A stretch of 64,000 bases of DNA from Plotosus lineatus (GCA_024760905.1 CM045750.1:19781919-19845918), one strand, 5' to 3'; counted from the first letter of the stretch, positions 21,175-32,267 are shown. Program-made: numbers and translations. The notes: generated from the letters alone by a model not told the origin.

Positions 21175-22420
21175 CTGCTCTCCATAATTATTGGCACCCC
21201 TAATTAAGATGTATCTTTAGCTCTAATAAATTCAGTTTGTTTCTTTATAAATATCAGACCACCATGAAAATGCAACTCAGTTCAAGTTCATTTATTTAGT
21301 GGGAATAAAATCCCATATTAAGAAATAATTATTTTGCCTCAGATCACAAAAGGAGCATCTAATATTCTACTATAATATTTCACAAGTTTGGAGAATACAG
21401 AAGGAGGGATCTTGGACTGTTCCTCTCAGCATCAGCCATCTCTCTAAAATCATCCAGTGACCTGATCCTCTCCTCTGCACTCTCCTCTTCAGCACAATGT
21501 ACAGGTTTTCAATGGGGTTGAGGTCTGGGGACTGAGATGACAATGGGAGGAGCTTGATTCTGTGACTCCAACAAGGTTTCCAGGGCCTCTGGAACAGAAA
21601 CAGACCACAGCATCATCGATCCTCCTCCGTACTTCACAGTGGGCATGAGGTGCTTTTCTGCAAACTCATCTTTTGTGTTCTGTCAGACCCACTTAGAGTG
21701 TTTGTTATCAAAAAGCTCTATCTTGGTCTCATCTGACCAAAGCACACAATGCCAGCTGAAGACCAAGTAATGCTTTGTGAACTCCAGATGTTTGCATTCA
21801 TGAGTGTGAAAGAGAAAAGTTTTTTTAAATAACATGAATGTTTCTCAAACAGCTTGTTGATATGTAAATGGCACCTGATGGTTGTTTTGGTGACTTTGTG
21901 ACCCCAACATTCTATCATTTGTTGTGATTTTTTAACACTGCGCTTTGGAGAACGTTGTATTTCTCTTATCATCCTCCTCACTGTGTGTGGTGGCAAAATA
22001 ACCTTGTGTTCTCATCCAGGCTTGTTTACTACTGTTCCGGTTGTTTTAAACTTCATAATGATTCCTCTGACAGTAGATATGGGCAGGTGCAGCGAGGGGC
22101 GATTTTCTTGTATCCATTCTCTGACTTGTGAAGGTCGACACACATCTGCCTCACTTGAATGGTGTGTTCCTTTATCTTTCCCAAGTTGAAGAGTGGAAAA
22201 AAAGAAATGGTCTCTGTGTCACATCATATTTATACCCCAGGGAAAAAGAAGTGACAAATTACTAATTAAATGTCTGTAGATACTCTTATCAACTTTGTAA
22301 AATACTGCAGAAATGAAAGGGACACATCAGTCAATTTTATTTCCGAGGAATTGCTACTGGCGCCAATAATTGTGATTTAATGAAACTAATAATTTCTTTT
22401 GCCAGGGATTATTTTTTCCC
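21175..22420 (-). mobile_element. Tc1-like transposon remnant
   Basis: The left end CTGCTCTCCATAATTATTGG is flanked by TA (21173-21174). The matching inverted motif gccaataattgtg lies at 22362-22374, and the right terminus beyond it has decayed. The minus strand between carries a broken Tc1-type transposase. Length fits the superfamily (about 1.2-1.7 kb). Confidence 0.8.
21380..22190 (-). pseudogene. Tc1-type transposase pseudogene
   Basis: Cut-and-paste DNA transposase remnant. Reading down the minus strand: STVRGIIMKFKTTGTV (first helix-turn-helix), a stop before the conserved linker, then PHTVRRMIREIQRSPKRSVK (second helix-turn-helix). Further on, in shifted frames, come HLMPTVKYGGGSMMLW and a decayed 'PQLNPIEN'-like region. 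Only 21718-21996 is open (92 codons). Multiple stops and frameshifts make it inactive. Confidence 0.75.
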
Positions 22421-22621
22421 TTAAAATTCAGTTGATTTGAAAGCGACATTTTTGTACAATTTTCAGTGAGAGAGTAGCTTCTGCAAAATAAATAAATAAA
22501 TGCATTTTCAGGCTTTTAACACATGTTGACAATGGCATTAGATTAAAAAAATAATAATAAAAAATAATAAGAATGACTATGGAGGGCTATATTATATATA
22601 TTTATAATCATGCCTGCCTGG

Positions 22622-22671
<50 letters not shown>

Positions 22672-22741
22672 GCTATTGATGTTTTAAATTGTTGAATATT
22701 AATATGTGTCATTTAGTTCGTTCATTCAGTTTATCACTTCA
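22421..22741. other. AT-rich spacer with (ATA)n
   Basis: (ATA)n at 22622-22671. Nothing else is recognised before the RTE element. Confidence 0.6.
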
Positions 22742-22959
22742 ATGCAGCCGTGTGTGTGTGTGGGGGGAGGGGGGGGGGGCACAAACACATGCCCACCCTC
22801 ACGCCGGTCCCAAGCCTGGATAAATGCAGAGGGTTACGACAGGAAGGGCAGCCGGCATAACTTTTGCCAGAATACAAAATGTAAACTGTAAAGACAAATT
22901 TCATACTGGATCAGTCGAGGCCCAGGATAACAACGACCACCATCAGTGCTGTTAACCAG

Positions 22960-23700
22960 CAGGGTGCTGGTGGAAATTGGACTACTGTTGATTGAAGGAG
23001 AGGCGGGAGGCGTGTCCATAGGCAGAGAGAAAAGAGGAAAAGCATGAGTAGGAAAAGGTAGAGAGCTGGCTGACATGATGCAGAGGAGGACGGTGGACAT
23101 ATTGTGTGTTCAGGAGGTGAGGTGGAAAGGGAGCAAGGCTAGAAGCTTAGGAGCAGGGTTTAAGCTGTTATATCATGGTGTGGATGGGAAGAGAAATGGA
23201 GTCGGAGTCATCTTGAAGGAGGAGTTTGTCAGGAATTTTCTAGAAGTGAAAAGAGTCTCAGACAGAGTGATGCATCTCAAGTTAGAAATTGAAGGTGTGA
23301 TGTTCAATGTTGTTAGTGCTTATGCCCCACAGGCAGGATGTGAGCTAGAAGAGAAGGAGGGATTCTGGAGTGAGTTAGATGAAGTGATGCAGAATACCCC
23401 CAGAAGTGAAAGAGTGGTCATTGGTGCAGACTTCAACGGACATGTCGGTGCAGGCAACAGAGGGGATGAGGAAGTGATGGGCAGGTTTGGTATCCAGGGC
23501 AGGAACACAGAAGGACAGATGTTGATAGATTTAGCAAAAAGGATGTAAATGGCTGTGGTGAATACTTTCTTCCAGAAGAGAGAGGAGCATGGGGTGACTT
23601 ATAAAAGTGGAGGAAGGAGCACTCAGGCAGAGTACGTCTTGTGTAGGCGATGTAATTTAAAGGAAGTCAGTGACTGCAAAGTAGTAGCGGGTGAGAGTGT
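22960..23700 (+). pseudogene. RTE-1 endonuclease region
   Basis: APE-type endonuclease that nicks target DNA to prime LINE reverse transcription. Visible in the open part (23075-23548, 157 codons): RTVDILCVQEVRWKG with the catalytic Glu, AYAPQAGCE, and ERVVIGADFNGHVGAG (the Asp/Asn motif). A stop follows KRM at about 23546, where the copy at 47102 reads on (KRMEMALVNT). Beyond the stop the same frame continues with GVTYKSGGRST. The box that is QVDYILCRR in the other copy is QAEYVLCRR here, so a conserved Asp is lost. Two inactivating changes are therefore visible. Confidence 0.85.
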
Positions 23701-24238
23701 TGCCAAACAGCATAGGATGGTGGTGTGAAGGATGACGCTGATAGGAAGAAAAGTGAAGAAGGCAAAGTCAGAGCAGAAGACAAAGTGGTGGAAGCTGAAA
23801 AAGGAAGTGTCGGGTTGTCTTCAAGAAGGAGTTGAAACAGGTTTTGGGTGGTCAGGAAGTGCTTCCAGATGACTGGATAACTACAGCTAATGTGATCAGG
23901 GAGACAAGTAGGAGAGTACTTAGCATGTCCTCTGGAAGGACAGTAGATAAGGAGACTTGGTGGTGGAATGAGGAAGTGCAGAAGTGTGTACAAATGAAGA
24001 GGTTAGCGAAGAAGAAATGGGACATAGAGAGGACCAAAGAGAGTAAACAGGAGTACAGGGAGACAGCGTAAGGCGAAGGTAGCGGTGTCAAAGGCCAAAC
24101 AGTATGATGACTTGTATGATAGGTTGGACAGTAAGGAGGGAGAAAATGATTTATACAGGTTGGCACAGCAGAGAAATAGAGATGGGAAAGATGTGCAGCA
24201 AGTTAGAGTGATAAGTAGCAAAGATTAGTAAGGGTGAA

Positions 24239-25006
24239 GTGAGGAGGGCATTGAAGAGGATGAAGAGTGGAAAGGCAGTTGGTCCTGATGACATACCGGT
24301 GGAGGTATGTAAGTGTCTTGGAGAGGTAGAAGTAGATTTCCTGACAAGAACATTCAACAAGGTGTTAGAGAGTGAGAGGATGCCAGAGGAATGGAGGAGA
24401 AGTGTGCTTGCGCCCATTTTTAAGAACAATGTAGATAAGCAGATTTGTGGCAACTACAGAGGGATAAAGTTGATGAGCCATACAATGAAGTTATGGGAAA
24501 GAATAGTGGAAGCTAGACTAAGGGCAGAGGTCAGCATTTGTGAACAACAGTTTGGTTTCATGCCAAGAAAGAGCACCACAGATGCAGTGTTTGCTTTGAG
24601 GATGTTACTGGAGAAGTACAGAGAAGGTCAGATGGAGCTGCATTGTGCCTTTGTGGATCTGGAGAAAGCACATGACAGGGTGCCAAGAGAGGAACTGTGC
24701 TATTGTATGAGGAAGTCTGGAGTGGCAGAGAAGTATGTTCGAGTGGTGCAGGACATGTATGAGAGATGTAAGACAGTGGTGAGGTGTGCTGTCAGTGTGA
24801 CAGAAGATGTCAAGGTAGAGGTGGGACTGCATCAAGGGTCAGCTCTGAGTCCCTTCTTGTTTGCTATGGTGATGGACAGGCTGACAGACAAGGTTAGACA
24901 AGAATCTCCATGGACTATGATGTTTGCAGATGACATTGTGATCAATGAGAGCAGAGAACAAGTGCAGGAAAATCTAGAGAGGTGGAGGTGTCCCCTGGAA
25001 AGGTGA
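24239..25006 (+). pseudogene. RTE-1 reverse transcriptase region
   Basis: A 255-codon open frame. RT landmarks in order: GKAVGPDDIPVEV (about residues 11-23), NYRGIKLMSHTMKLWERI, EQQFGFMPRKSTTDAVFA, motif A HCAFVDLEKAHDRVP, motif B LHQGSALSPFLFAMVMDRL, and the catalytic FADD within TMMFADDIVINESR. The catalytic aspartates are intact. The frame ends in a stop at WRCPLER shortly after the thumb begins, and the upstream linker is frameshifted, so no full-length protein is possible. Confidence 0.9.
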
Positions 25007-25248
25007 CGAATGAAGGTTAGCCTCAGTAAAACAGAAAACATGTGTGTGAACGACAAGGACCCAAGATGAACGGTGAAGTTACAGGGAGCAGAGATAAGGA
25101 AGGTGGAGAATTTTAAGTACTTAGGCTCAACAATCCAGAGCAATGGAGAGTGTGGAAAAGAGGTGAAGAAGCGTGTGCAGTCAGGTTGGAATGGTTGGAG
25201 AAAAGTATCCGGTGTGATGTGTGTTAGGAAGGTACAGTATCAGCAAGA

Positions 25249-25680
25249 ATGAAAAGAAAAGTTTACAAGACAGTGATGAGGCCAGCGATGTTGTATGGTT
25301 TAGAAACAGCGGCCCTGGGGAAAAGACAGGAGGCTGAGCTGGAGGTAGCAGAGATGAAAATGTTGAGGTTCTCTTTGGGACTAATGAGGATGGATAGGAT
25401 CAGGAATGAGTACATCTCAGGGACAGCACATGTAAGACGTTTTGGAGACAAAATCAGAGAGGCCAGATTGAGATGGTTTGGACATGTACAGAGGAGGGAT
25501 AGTGAGTATATTGATAGTAGGATGCTGAAGTTGGAACTACCAGGCAGAAGGCCTAGAGGAAGACCAAAGAGAAGATTTATGGATGTGGGGAAGGAGGACA
25601 TGAAGGGAGTTGGAGTAAGAGTAGAAGATACAGAGAATTGGGTGAGATGGAGGCGGATGGTTTGCTGTGGCGACCCCTGA
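25249..25680 (+). pseudogene. RTE-1 C-terminal domain
   Basis: 143 open codons of the conserved C-terminal part of RTE proteins: KVYKTVMRPAMLYGLETAAL, MKMLRFSLGLMRMDRIRNEY, REARLRWFGHVQRRD, and the basic run GRRPRGRPKRRFMDVGKED, ending VCCGDP just before the 3' terminus. It is in a different frame from the RT, separated by a frameshift at about 25230. The same segment exists as long open frames at 50385 and 60328. Confidence 0.9.
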
Positions 25681-25729
25681 AGGGAAAAGCCGAAAGGAGA
25701 AGAAGAAGAAGAAGCAGATTCCGTTTCTT

Positions 25730-25944
25730 ACTTCACTGTGCTGTGTAGTGGTTATCACGTCCTCCTCACAGCCAGAAGGTCTTGGGTTCAAGTGCAAAAC
25801 TGGGTGAAATTATCATGTTCTCCTATCGTTTGCATTATTTTTTCCCAGGTACCCCCCCCCCCCCCCACACTCACCCACACACAGTCCAAAGATATGCACA
25901 TTACGCTAATTGCTGTTCCAAGTGTAGGTGTGAATGTTTTTTTT

Positions 25945-26000
<56 letters not shown>

Positions 26001-26010
26001 AACAGGCTTC
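25730..26010 (+). mobile_element. SINE-C with C run and (GT)n
   Basis: Head gtgtagtggttatcacgtcc, cagccagaaggtcttggg, then a C run at 25851-25866, gtccaaagatatgcacatta, and (GT)n at 25949-25998 in place of the SINE's GT-rich middle. The tail is missing. Confidence 0.75.
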
Positions 26011-26178
26011 TTTCAAATACTGAAACTTTAAGATTTCTAACACAACAGGTAACCACACACACTTTGCATTTGCCCATTGTTCTTTTCATTCGCTTTGTGC
26101 TTGGTGTATGATATTTAAATTGTGTGTTTATTGGCTTTCATGGCAGTTTAATAAACAACATAAAAGTCATTCTTCTAT

Positions 26179-26220
26179 ATTATTATTATTATTATTATTA
26201 TTTTTTTTTTTTTTTTTTTA
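26179..26220. repeat. (TTA)n plus T run
   Basis: About 8 TTA units then 18 T. Confidence 0.95.
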
Positions 26221-26301
26221 TGTCATAAAGAAAATGGCTTATTTACTCTTAAGAATGTGCGCAGCAGACTAATACGTCATCCGTTCATATCCGCTTAATC
26301 C

Positions 26302-26586
26302 GGTGGGGCCAGTGGTCTAGTAGTTAGGGTGCTGCGTTCATGATCAGGAGGTTGTGTGTTCGAATCCCAGATAGATCCCCGCTGTGCTAAGACCCCTGTG
26401 CAAGGTCTCAACCACAAGTGTGCCTCTGTTCACCCAGCAGTATAAATGGTTACCAGTAAAATATATACTGAGAGTGTAACCTGTGAAGGAATAGCGCCCC
26501 ATCCAGGAGGAGTTTCATTCTTGGTAAGCTTCACTCTACGGAAACCGAGGATAAGCACCGGCCTGATCAGGTATAAAAAGCCCAAC
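26302..26586 (+). mobile_element. SINE-A
   Basis: Forward copy: gtggggccagtggtctagta, gtgtgttcgaatcccag, caaggtctcaaccacaagtg, gataagcaccggcctgat, tataaaaagcccaac. It runs straight into a reverse SINE-B. Confidence 0.85.
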
Positions 26587-26587
26587 A

Positions 26588-26925
26588 GACTACCGAAATC
26601 CTAATTAGGGTCACAGGGAGGCTGGCGCCCATATCTCCCAACTCTGGGTAAGGGCAGAGTCCACCCTGGAGAGCTGGCCAAGCCATCGCAGGGCAAAAGC
26701 ACACTGATGGCTATGCCGCCCACTCTTTGCAAAAGTCAGCGATGGTTCTTTTACATGACCCTCTCACCATAGGCAGTGAGAGACATGGCCAGCCTTTGAT
26801 AACCCAGTTAGCTGCACTGGCGTGAACAGTGACAACCCGTTAAAAGTGGGGCTTGAACCCTCAACCTCGGGATCAGTGATCCAGCACCTTTATCACCAGG
26901 CCACCACTGCTCATCCAGATTAATA
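26588..26925 (-). mobile_element. SINE-B, near full length
   Basis: Reverse copy: aatcctaattagggtcacag, cgcagggcaaaagcacactg, gttagctgcactgg, tgatccagcacctttatcac. Confidence 0.85.
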
Positions 26926-27785
26926 CCTCCGTCCCTGAATGTCTATTCCAAATGTACCATGCAAAAGGAAGGACAAACAGAAATGCTTTTGAATTGCACT
27001 TAAGGACAGAACTCTTTTTGAAGCGTGTTCCATTCAAAAGCCATCAAACTCATGGCAGAGAGAGAAAAGAGAAAGTCCTGCGCTTTGATTTATGTTGCCA
27101 TGTTACTAGGCAACCACATACACGATTTTTCATCACCCAATAGTGAGCACATAAAAGCTTAACCTTTCATGGAAATTTCTTTTTATGAGACATTGAGATT
27201 GTTCTATTTGGTCAACAGATGATAGAAAAAAAAAACGTATGTCATGTGAATCGAAGGCTCACAAGATACATGTGTATGTATACGTTCCATATAGTATATA
27301 ATTGAGTGATTGCTTGATTGATTGACAGATTGAACATGTGCCTTTCAAACCACTTTCTAATTCCGCCATGCCTTTTAAAGACACAGCGTGTATCTTGTAA
27401 AACGGCTGATCTGATGACGATTATTCGTCCCGCTTGTTGACAGGGTCTGTTGATTGATTTCCGTCGGTATTTAAACATGCTTTTCTTTGGGAAAGCTGTA
27501 AATTATAAAATCCTTGGCAAGCATGTCGACGTGATGACATTCAAACTCATACTGACATTTACACAGCTACTGTATAGTAACCACTCAGGAGGTAATGAGT
27601 ACAAGCAATGTAGATGCATCCTCCAAATGTAGACAAAAGACACGACTTCAAGGCCTTCGGTGATGATGTAATAGAAGTGTATTCTGGCTGAACATATTTA
27701 GTTATTCTTGTACGTGCACTGACACAAACCTACTCATACTCCCACATAAATATCGCTTTTTTTTCATGAGCCAAATATCCTGAAG
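26926..27785. other. Low-copy stretch with an RFX-type X-box-like site
   Basis: One of the few longer stretches free of recognised repeats. Contains the motif gttactaggcaac (27102-27114). ORFs at 26952, 27242 and 27450 show no domain. Confidence 0.5.
27102..27114. promoter_or_regulatory. RFX X-box-like motif
   Basis: GTTACT-A-GGCAAC fits the inverted RFX half-sites (consensus GTTRCC and GGYAAC) with one mismatch. A further gttgcc lies 8 bp upstream. Sequence match only; chance occurrence is possible. Confidence 0.3.
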
Positions 27786-28106
27786 TGGGGGCGGAATGGT
27801 GGAAGAGTGCTCGGTGCATCCTTCCCACGGCAAGAAGGTCTTGGGTTCGAATCCTGGACTTGGTGATGACTTCCGTGTGGAATTTTGCAGGTCATTTGCA
27901 TGCTTATGTGGGTTCATTCAGGGTACTTTGGTTCCCTCCCACAGTCTGAAGACATGCACATTAAGCTAATTAGCTATTCCAACTTGGCCCAGATATGAAT
28001 ATGAATGGCTGTGTGTGTACTGACCCTGCAATAGACTGGTAAGCTGTTCAGGGAGTGCCCTGATTTCTCCCAGAGTCAGCCGATACAAGGTCTAGCTTCT
28101 GCCAAT

Positions 28107-28713
28107 CTCCTTCTTTTCTTTTCGGCTGTTCCCTTCAGGGGTCGCCACAGCAAATGATCTGCCTCCATCTCTCCCTATCCTCTGCATCTTCTACTCTTAC
28201 TCCAACGACCTTCATGTCCGCCTTCACCGCATCCATAAATCTTCTCTTTGGTCTTCCTCTGGGCCTTCTGCCTGGTAGTTCCAACCTCAGCATCCTACTA
28301 CCAATATACTCACTATCCCTCCTCTGTACATGTCCAAACCATCTCAATCTGGCCTCTCTGACTTTGTCTCCAAAACATCTAACATGTGCTGTCCCTCTGA
28401 TGTACTCATTTCTGATCCTATCCATCCTCATTACTCCCAAAGAGAACCTCAACATTTTCATCCCTGTTACCTCCAACTCTGCCTCCTGTCTTTTCCCCAG
28501 GGCTACTGTTTCTAAACCATACAACATCGCTGGCCTCAACACCGTCTTGTACACTTTTCCCTTCATTCTTGCCGATACCCTCCTATCACACATCACACCG
28601 GACACTTTTCTCCATCCATTCCAACCTGCCGGCATGCGCTTCTTCACCTCTTTTCCACACTCTCCATTGCTCTGGATTGTTGAGCCTAAGTACTTAGCTA
28701 GTCTAGCTTAAAA
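28107..28713 (-). mobile_element. RTE LINE, 5'-truncated copy (RTE-2) with target duplication
   Basis: About 0.6 kb of RTE 3' end in reverse sense. It is flanked by identical 17-bp direct repeats GTCTAGCTTCTGCCAAT at 28090-28106 and 28714-28730, showing target-primed insertion into the SINE-C. Confidence 0.95.
28135..28647 (-). pseudogene. RTE-2 C-terminal domain ORF
   Basis: 170 open codons: KVSGVMCDRRVSARMKGKVY, LYGLETVALGKRQEAELEV, RMDRIRNEYIRGTAHVRCF, LRWFGHVQRRDSEYIGSRM, RRPRGRPKRRFMDAV, ending ICCGDP. It lacks endonuclease and RT because of 5' truncation. The forward ORF at 28154-28711 is its antisense shadow. Confidence 0.9.
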
Positions 28714-29094
28714 GTCTAGCTTCTGCCAATAGGGAAAAAAAAAAAAAGTGGTCCTGTCTATGGATGAATGAATAAATAAATGACCGGCACATTAAGAAGT
28801 GGTTTCCAACAATTTTTTTTTTTTTTTTCCCCCTCCGGAATCCATAAAAAGATTTTGCTCTGACCTCGCACCCCCTAGTGGTGACGAGAATAAGATGACG
28901 CCGAATTATGTGATTGCACTATGACCTGACTCTCCGTCAGCTTGACAGTGTAATGCGGTTCTACAGATGAATGAAGGTATGAATTGCATGTCTTAAGTGG
29001 GTGTGGCTTGGTGGGTGTTTCAATTCTGTCTCGGTTTACAGCAACTAAAGCATACCTACTTTACTCAAATTATAATTGGTTTCAATATACATGT

Positions 29095-29405
29095 TCATTT
29101 TCTAAGCCACTTAATCCTAATCAGGGTCACTGGGAGACTGGAGCCCATCTCAGCTGAATCTGGGCGAGGGTATGATATACCCTGGAGAGCTTGCTACCCC
29201 ATCGGGGGGTTGACACTTACACAACCATTTACACACACACTTCGGGGATATTTGAAACAGCCAGTTAGCCTACTGTGCATGTATTTGGACTGTGGGAGGA
29301 AACCCAGGCATGTGCATTTGAAAACATGCAAACGCCACACGAAAACGCCAAAACTTTGAATTGAACCCAGGCCTTCTTCCTGTGAGGCAGATGTGATTAC
29401 CAATA
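29095..29405 (-). mobile_element. SINE-C
   Basis: Reverse copy: ttctaagccacttaatccta, actggagcccatctcagctg, gccagttagcctactgtgc, ttgaacccaggccttcttcc. Confidence 0.8.
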
Positions 29406-29579
29406 TAAATGCTTTTTTTTTTAATGTTTTACTTTTTGTCTGCCTTTCTGGGTTTTCTTTTCCTAAAATCTAAAAAACTCGTATCTTTCACCACCTAAAC
29501 TCTGTCCAAGCAACAGCTGAGCTAAATGATCCAAGGTACAGTAAATTTCAGCCCATAATATTCCCTCTTCTAAGAAATA

Positions 29580-29791
29580 CAGGGGTTCCTCACTTTCTGT
29601 GGTTAATTGGGACAGAAATCCCCCCACGACCACCAAAATCTGCGAAGTAGGAAACCCCCCCCACTCCCAACTGATGTATATGTGCATGTATATGTGTATA
29701 TAATATCAATAAATACATATCCAATGCTGTAAATACTTATAATAACAATTAAACAATAAAAAATAATCCATAAGATGTAAATAAAATGTAA

Positions 29792-29834
<43 letters not shown>

Positions 29835-29923
29835 CACACACACACACACAGACACGCGCACATGTGCACGCACTCAGATGTGCACCTCACAGCAATGTAA
29901 GTAATTTTGATGGGAGGTTTGGG

Positions 29924-29958
<35 letters not shown>

Positions 29959-30135
29959 CTAATTTCACAATTGGCCTTGTTTTTGTGGCATTTTCCTTAA
30001 CTTTTCCCCTCTATTCTTCCTTAATTTCCTTATTTTTTAAATTCAATGAATATTAAAAAAAAAAAAAAAAAAAAAAAACCACGCGATGCACTGAGTCTGC
30101 ATGAACTGAAGCACGAAGTAGCGAATGATCCCCGT
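29580..30135 (+). mobile_element. MITE-T, long copy
   Basis: Opens CAGGGGTTCCTCACTTTCTG after TA and ends agtagcgaatgatccccg. Enlarged to about 556 bp by an internal (AC)n (29796-29850), a T run (29930-29958) and an A run (30055-30078). Confidence 0.8.
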
Positions 30136-30404
30136 TTACCCTGTAGTAAGCTCGTTGACCCAAGATTGAGTGTTGTTTATATAGAACTGCTTTTTTTCCC
30201 CCCCACCACATTTGTGAAGCTGGATTCTATGCTTTCTCATATCCCTTTCATAATTGGCCACCTTTAAGTTCATTGGACCTTCCTGAACCTTGATTGACAG
30301 CTTACCTCACCCAAACAAACTTCAGACACTTAAATGCTGAGAGTTGTAATTATTATTGTTTTGTTTGAAGCATTTTATGAATCTCCAACATTCCCTTGGG
30401 CAAG
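30136..30404. other. Nothing recognised
   Basis: Unique-looking spacer between MITE-T and a SINE-C scrap. Confidence 0.5.
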
Positions 30405-30510
30405 ACAGTGAAGTAGTGATTTTCATGTTCGCTTCACGGGAAGAAAGGTCTGGCTACGACTCCCGGGCGTTTCTAAGTGGCGGGTGCATGTTGTTCCTGC
30501 AGTTGTGTAA
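30405..30510 (+). mobile_element. SINE-C head fragment
   Basis: Decayed head only: gacagtgaagtagtgatttt, cacgggaagaaaggtctgg, actcccgggcgtttc. Confidence 0.45.
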
Positions 30511-30613
30511 TTTTTTTCTTTGTTGCGTAAGAAATCATAATAGAACCTGTAACTCCCTTAATTTCCACCCAAACTGACAAAAGACACAGAACACAACATT
30601 GAGAACAGATTTA

Positions 30614-30617
<4 letters not shown>

Positions 30618-30703
<86 letters not shown>
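30618..30703. repeat. (TG)n microsatellite
   Basis: About 43 perfect TG units, the longest dinucleotide TG array here. Confidence 0.98.
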
Positions 30704-30705
<2 letters not shown>

Positions 30706-30896
30706 TGTATCGCTTGCTATGCAAAAATTCTCTCACACATTGTGGCTGCACTACGCACTTGCTGCGTAGCTCTATAGTGCCTGGTGCCATTTTCTGCCTC
30801 GGTTTCTGTTTTGTTTCTTGCTGACAGCTGCCTGTGCTATTCTCAGTTGTTGAATTTGTGCACAGGGACATATACAGTCTTAGTGGCAGTTTATAG

Positions 30897-30995
30897 AGAA
30901 AAGAAGGAAAGAAATAACGAAAGAAAGAAGGAAAAGGAAAGGAAAGAAAGAAAGAATGAATGAAAGCAAATAAAGAATGAATGAATGAATCAATG

Positions 30996-31030
<35 letters not shown>

Positions 31031-31165
31031 GAAAGCAAATAAGAGAAAGAAAGAAAAATAATGGATGAAATGAATGAATGAATGGATGGATGGATGGATG
31101 GATGATTTGGGGGAAGGAGGGGAGGAACGAAGAATGGATGGATGCATGAATGAATGAATGAATAC
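30897..31165. repeat. Shifting tetranucleotide tract (GAAA, GAAT, CAAT, GGAT)
   Basis: Purine-rich tract in which the repeat unit changes by one base at a time: gaaa blocks, then gaat, then caat (about 30992-31028), back to gaaa/gaat, then ggat (31081-31104), then gaat. Confidence 0.9.
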
Positions 31166-31239
31166 TGCACAGCATTTTTTTTAAACAACATTCGGCAAAA
31201 ATGTTACAATTTCTGAAGTTTTTGTTGATCGCTTTGCTT

Positions 31240-31625
31240 TTAGCATTGTACTGATTCTGGGCGGGGAATAATGTCTGTTTTACAGAGATAGTGGACCAAT
31301 CAGATCAATGCAATTTCCACATATTATATTCTTATCGCAATTCCCTACTTTATGAAAGGACTTTGTTTGTGAACGCTTTGGGTCAGGCGTCTGATCCAGA
31401 GCTCGGATAATAGACTTCATGTCTTTGAGGCCATATTTTTTTCCCCTGTGATTGATATTTTTGCAGCTTTGTCTCGGCTACGCTTTGCAAATTAACCTCA
31501 CTTTAAAACCACACTTTCCTACGTCTGATGTTGCAAAATACTGTAGCTCCTGTTCTATTGTTGCCTGCCAGCAGCGCCTTTCATTCTGTTTAACTAGGCA
31601 GAAGACAAAATAATCAGAATAATAA
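31240..31625 (+). repeat. D repeat, copy 1 (unclassified dispersed duplication)
   Basis: Shares ordered diverged text with 37926-38405: 'ctgatcc...ggataatagacttcatgtctttgaggcc' here against 'ggcctgaataatgaggtccatctctttgaagc' there, and 'ctgttctattgt' near both ends. No coding domain is seen. Confidence 0.5.
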
Positions 31626-31667
31626 CAATAAAATTTTTAAAAAAAGAAAAGAAATAAATTATTTATT

Positions 31668-31968
31668 TTGGGGGCAACTGTAGCCTCAGGGTTAGAGTAA
31701 GCAGCTTTCGGACCAAAAGGTCACTGGTTTGATTCCCGAACCAGTAGGATTTTTTTTTTTTTGGGTGGGTGGAGAGCTGCACCTTCCCTTCGTCTGCATT
31801 CATGCCCTTTGGCAAGATACCTAAACCCCATCTGTTCTCCGGGTGCCCCCAGTGGGAGGCCCCCAGTGTGAGCGTTCATGTGCTGAATAATTATGTGTGT
31901 GCGCTCACTTTGGACTAGTTAAATGCAAACACAATCATTTCCATTGTGGGATTAATACAGTAAAGTCA
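31668..31968 (+). mobile_element. SINE-D
   Basis: Head gcaactgtagcctcagggtt, accaaaaggtcactggtttg, body ttggcaagatacctaaaccc, tail gtgggattaatacagtaaag. A T run sits at 31750-31761. Confidence 0.8.
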
Positions 31969-32262
31969 TCCTGAGTGTCCTCTGCCCTCGCCCATCACAG
32001 CTGACTCCGGCAGCGTAGACATTGGACAGCTCACCAGGGCCAACACTCACACAAACATTCACACTCGCATGTAGGGAGTGATTTGGAACCACAAACCAGA
32101 CTATTGTGGATGTTTTTACACTGTGAGACGAAATCCGAATCCCTGGACAAAACACATGCAAGCAAGGGAAGAGCAGCAAATCCCACACAGAGCTGCCTGA
32201 TCCCAGAGATTGAACCCAGGACCTTCTTGCTGTGAGGTAGATGTTCCGGCACCATGTATACC
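31969..32262 (-). mobile_element. SINE-C
   Basis: Reverse copy: cgcccatcacagctgactcc, ggacagctcaccaggg, gattgaacccaggaccttct, gccaggcaccatg-type head end. Its far end meets the Tc1-like element. Confidence 0.75.
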
Positions 32263-32267
32263 ATATA

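Larger units (their letters stand above)
22742..25712 (+). mobile_element. RTE-clade LINE, nearly full length, inactive (RTE-1)
   Basis: About 2.97 kb. The 5' region (cagccgtg, G-rich run, cacgccggtcccaagcc, gacaggaagggcagccgg) matches the 5' end of the copy at 45995-48086. The 3' end is gacccctgaagggaaaagcc plus (gaa)n. Order is endonuclease, linker, reverse transcriptase, C-terminal domain, in one strand but several frames. Short simple-repeat 3' tails are typical of RTE elements (family knowledge). A possible target duplication is gtttatcacttca (22729) and gtttcttacttca (25723), 11 of 13 matching. Confidence 0.9.
27786..28790 (+). mobile_element. SINE-C split by an RTE 3' fragment
   Basis: Left part 27786-28106: head cggaatggtggaagagtgct, gtcttgggttcgaatcctgg, gaagacatgcacattaagc, cagagtcagccgata. 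Right part 28731-28790 is the last tail with gaatgaataaataaatga. The split is at the 17-bp target duplication of RTE-2. Confidence 0.8.

Noticed and set aside
20840..21203. Candidate exon with a splice-acceptor-like tract
   Set aside because: Open on both strands, no recognised domain, no donor or neighbouring exon; treated as unassigned.
23075..25680. Host gene resembling 'craniofacial development protein 2-like' or an RT-domain gene
   Set aside because: Fish annotations often carry such names for RTE LINEs. The endonuclease-RT-C-terminal order, repeat tail and multiple copies show it is a transposon.
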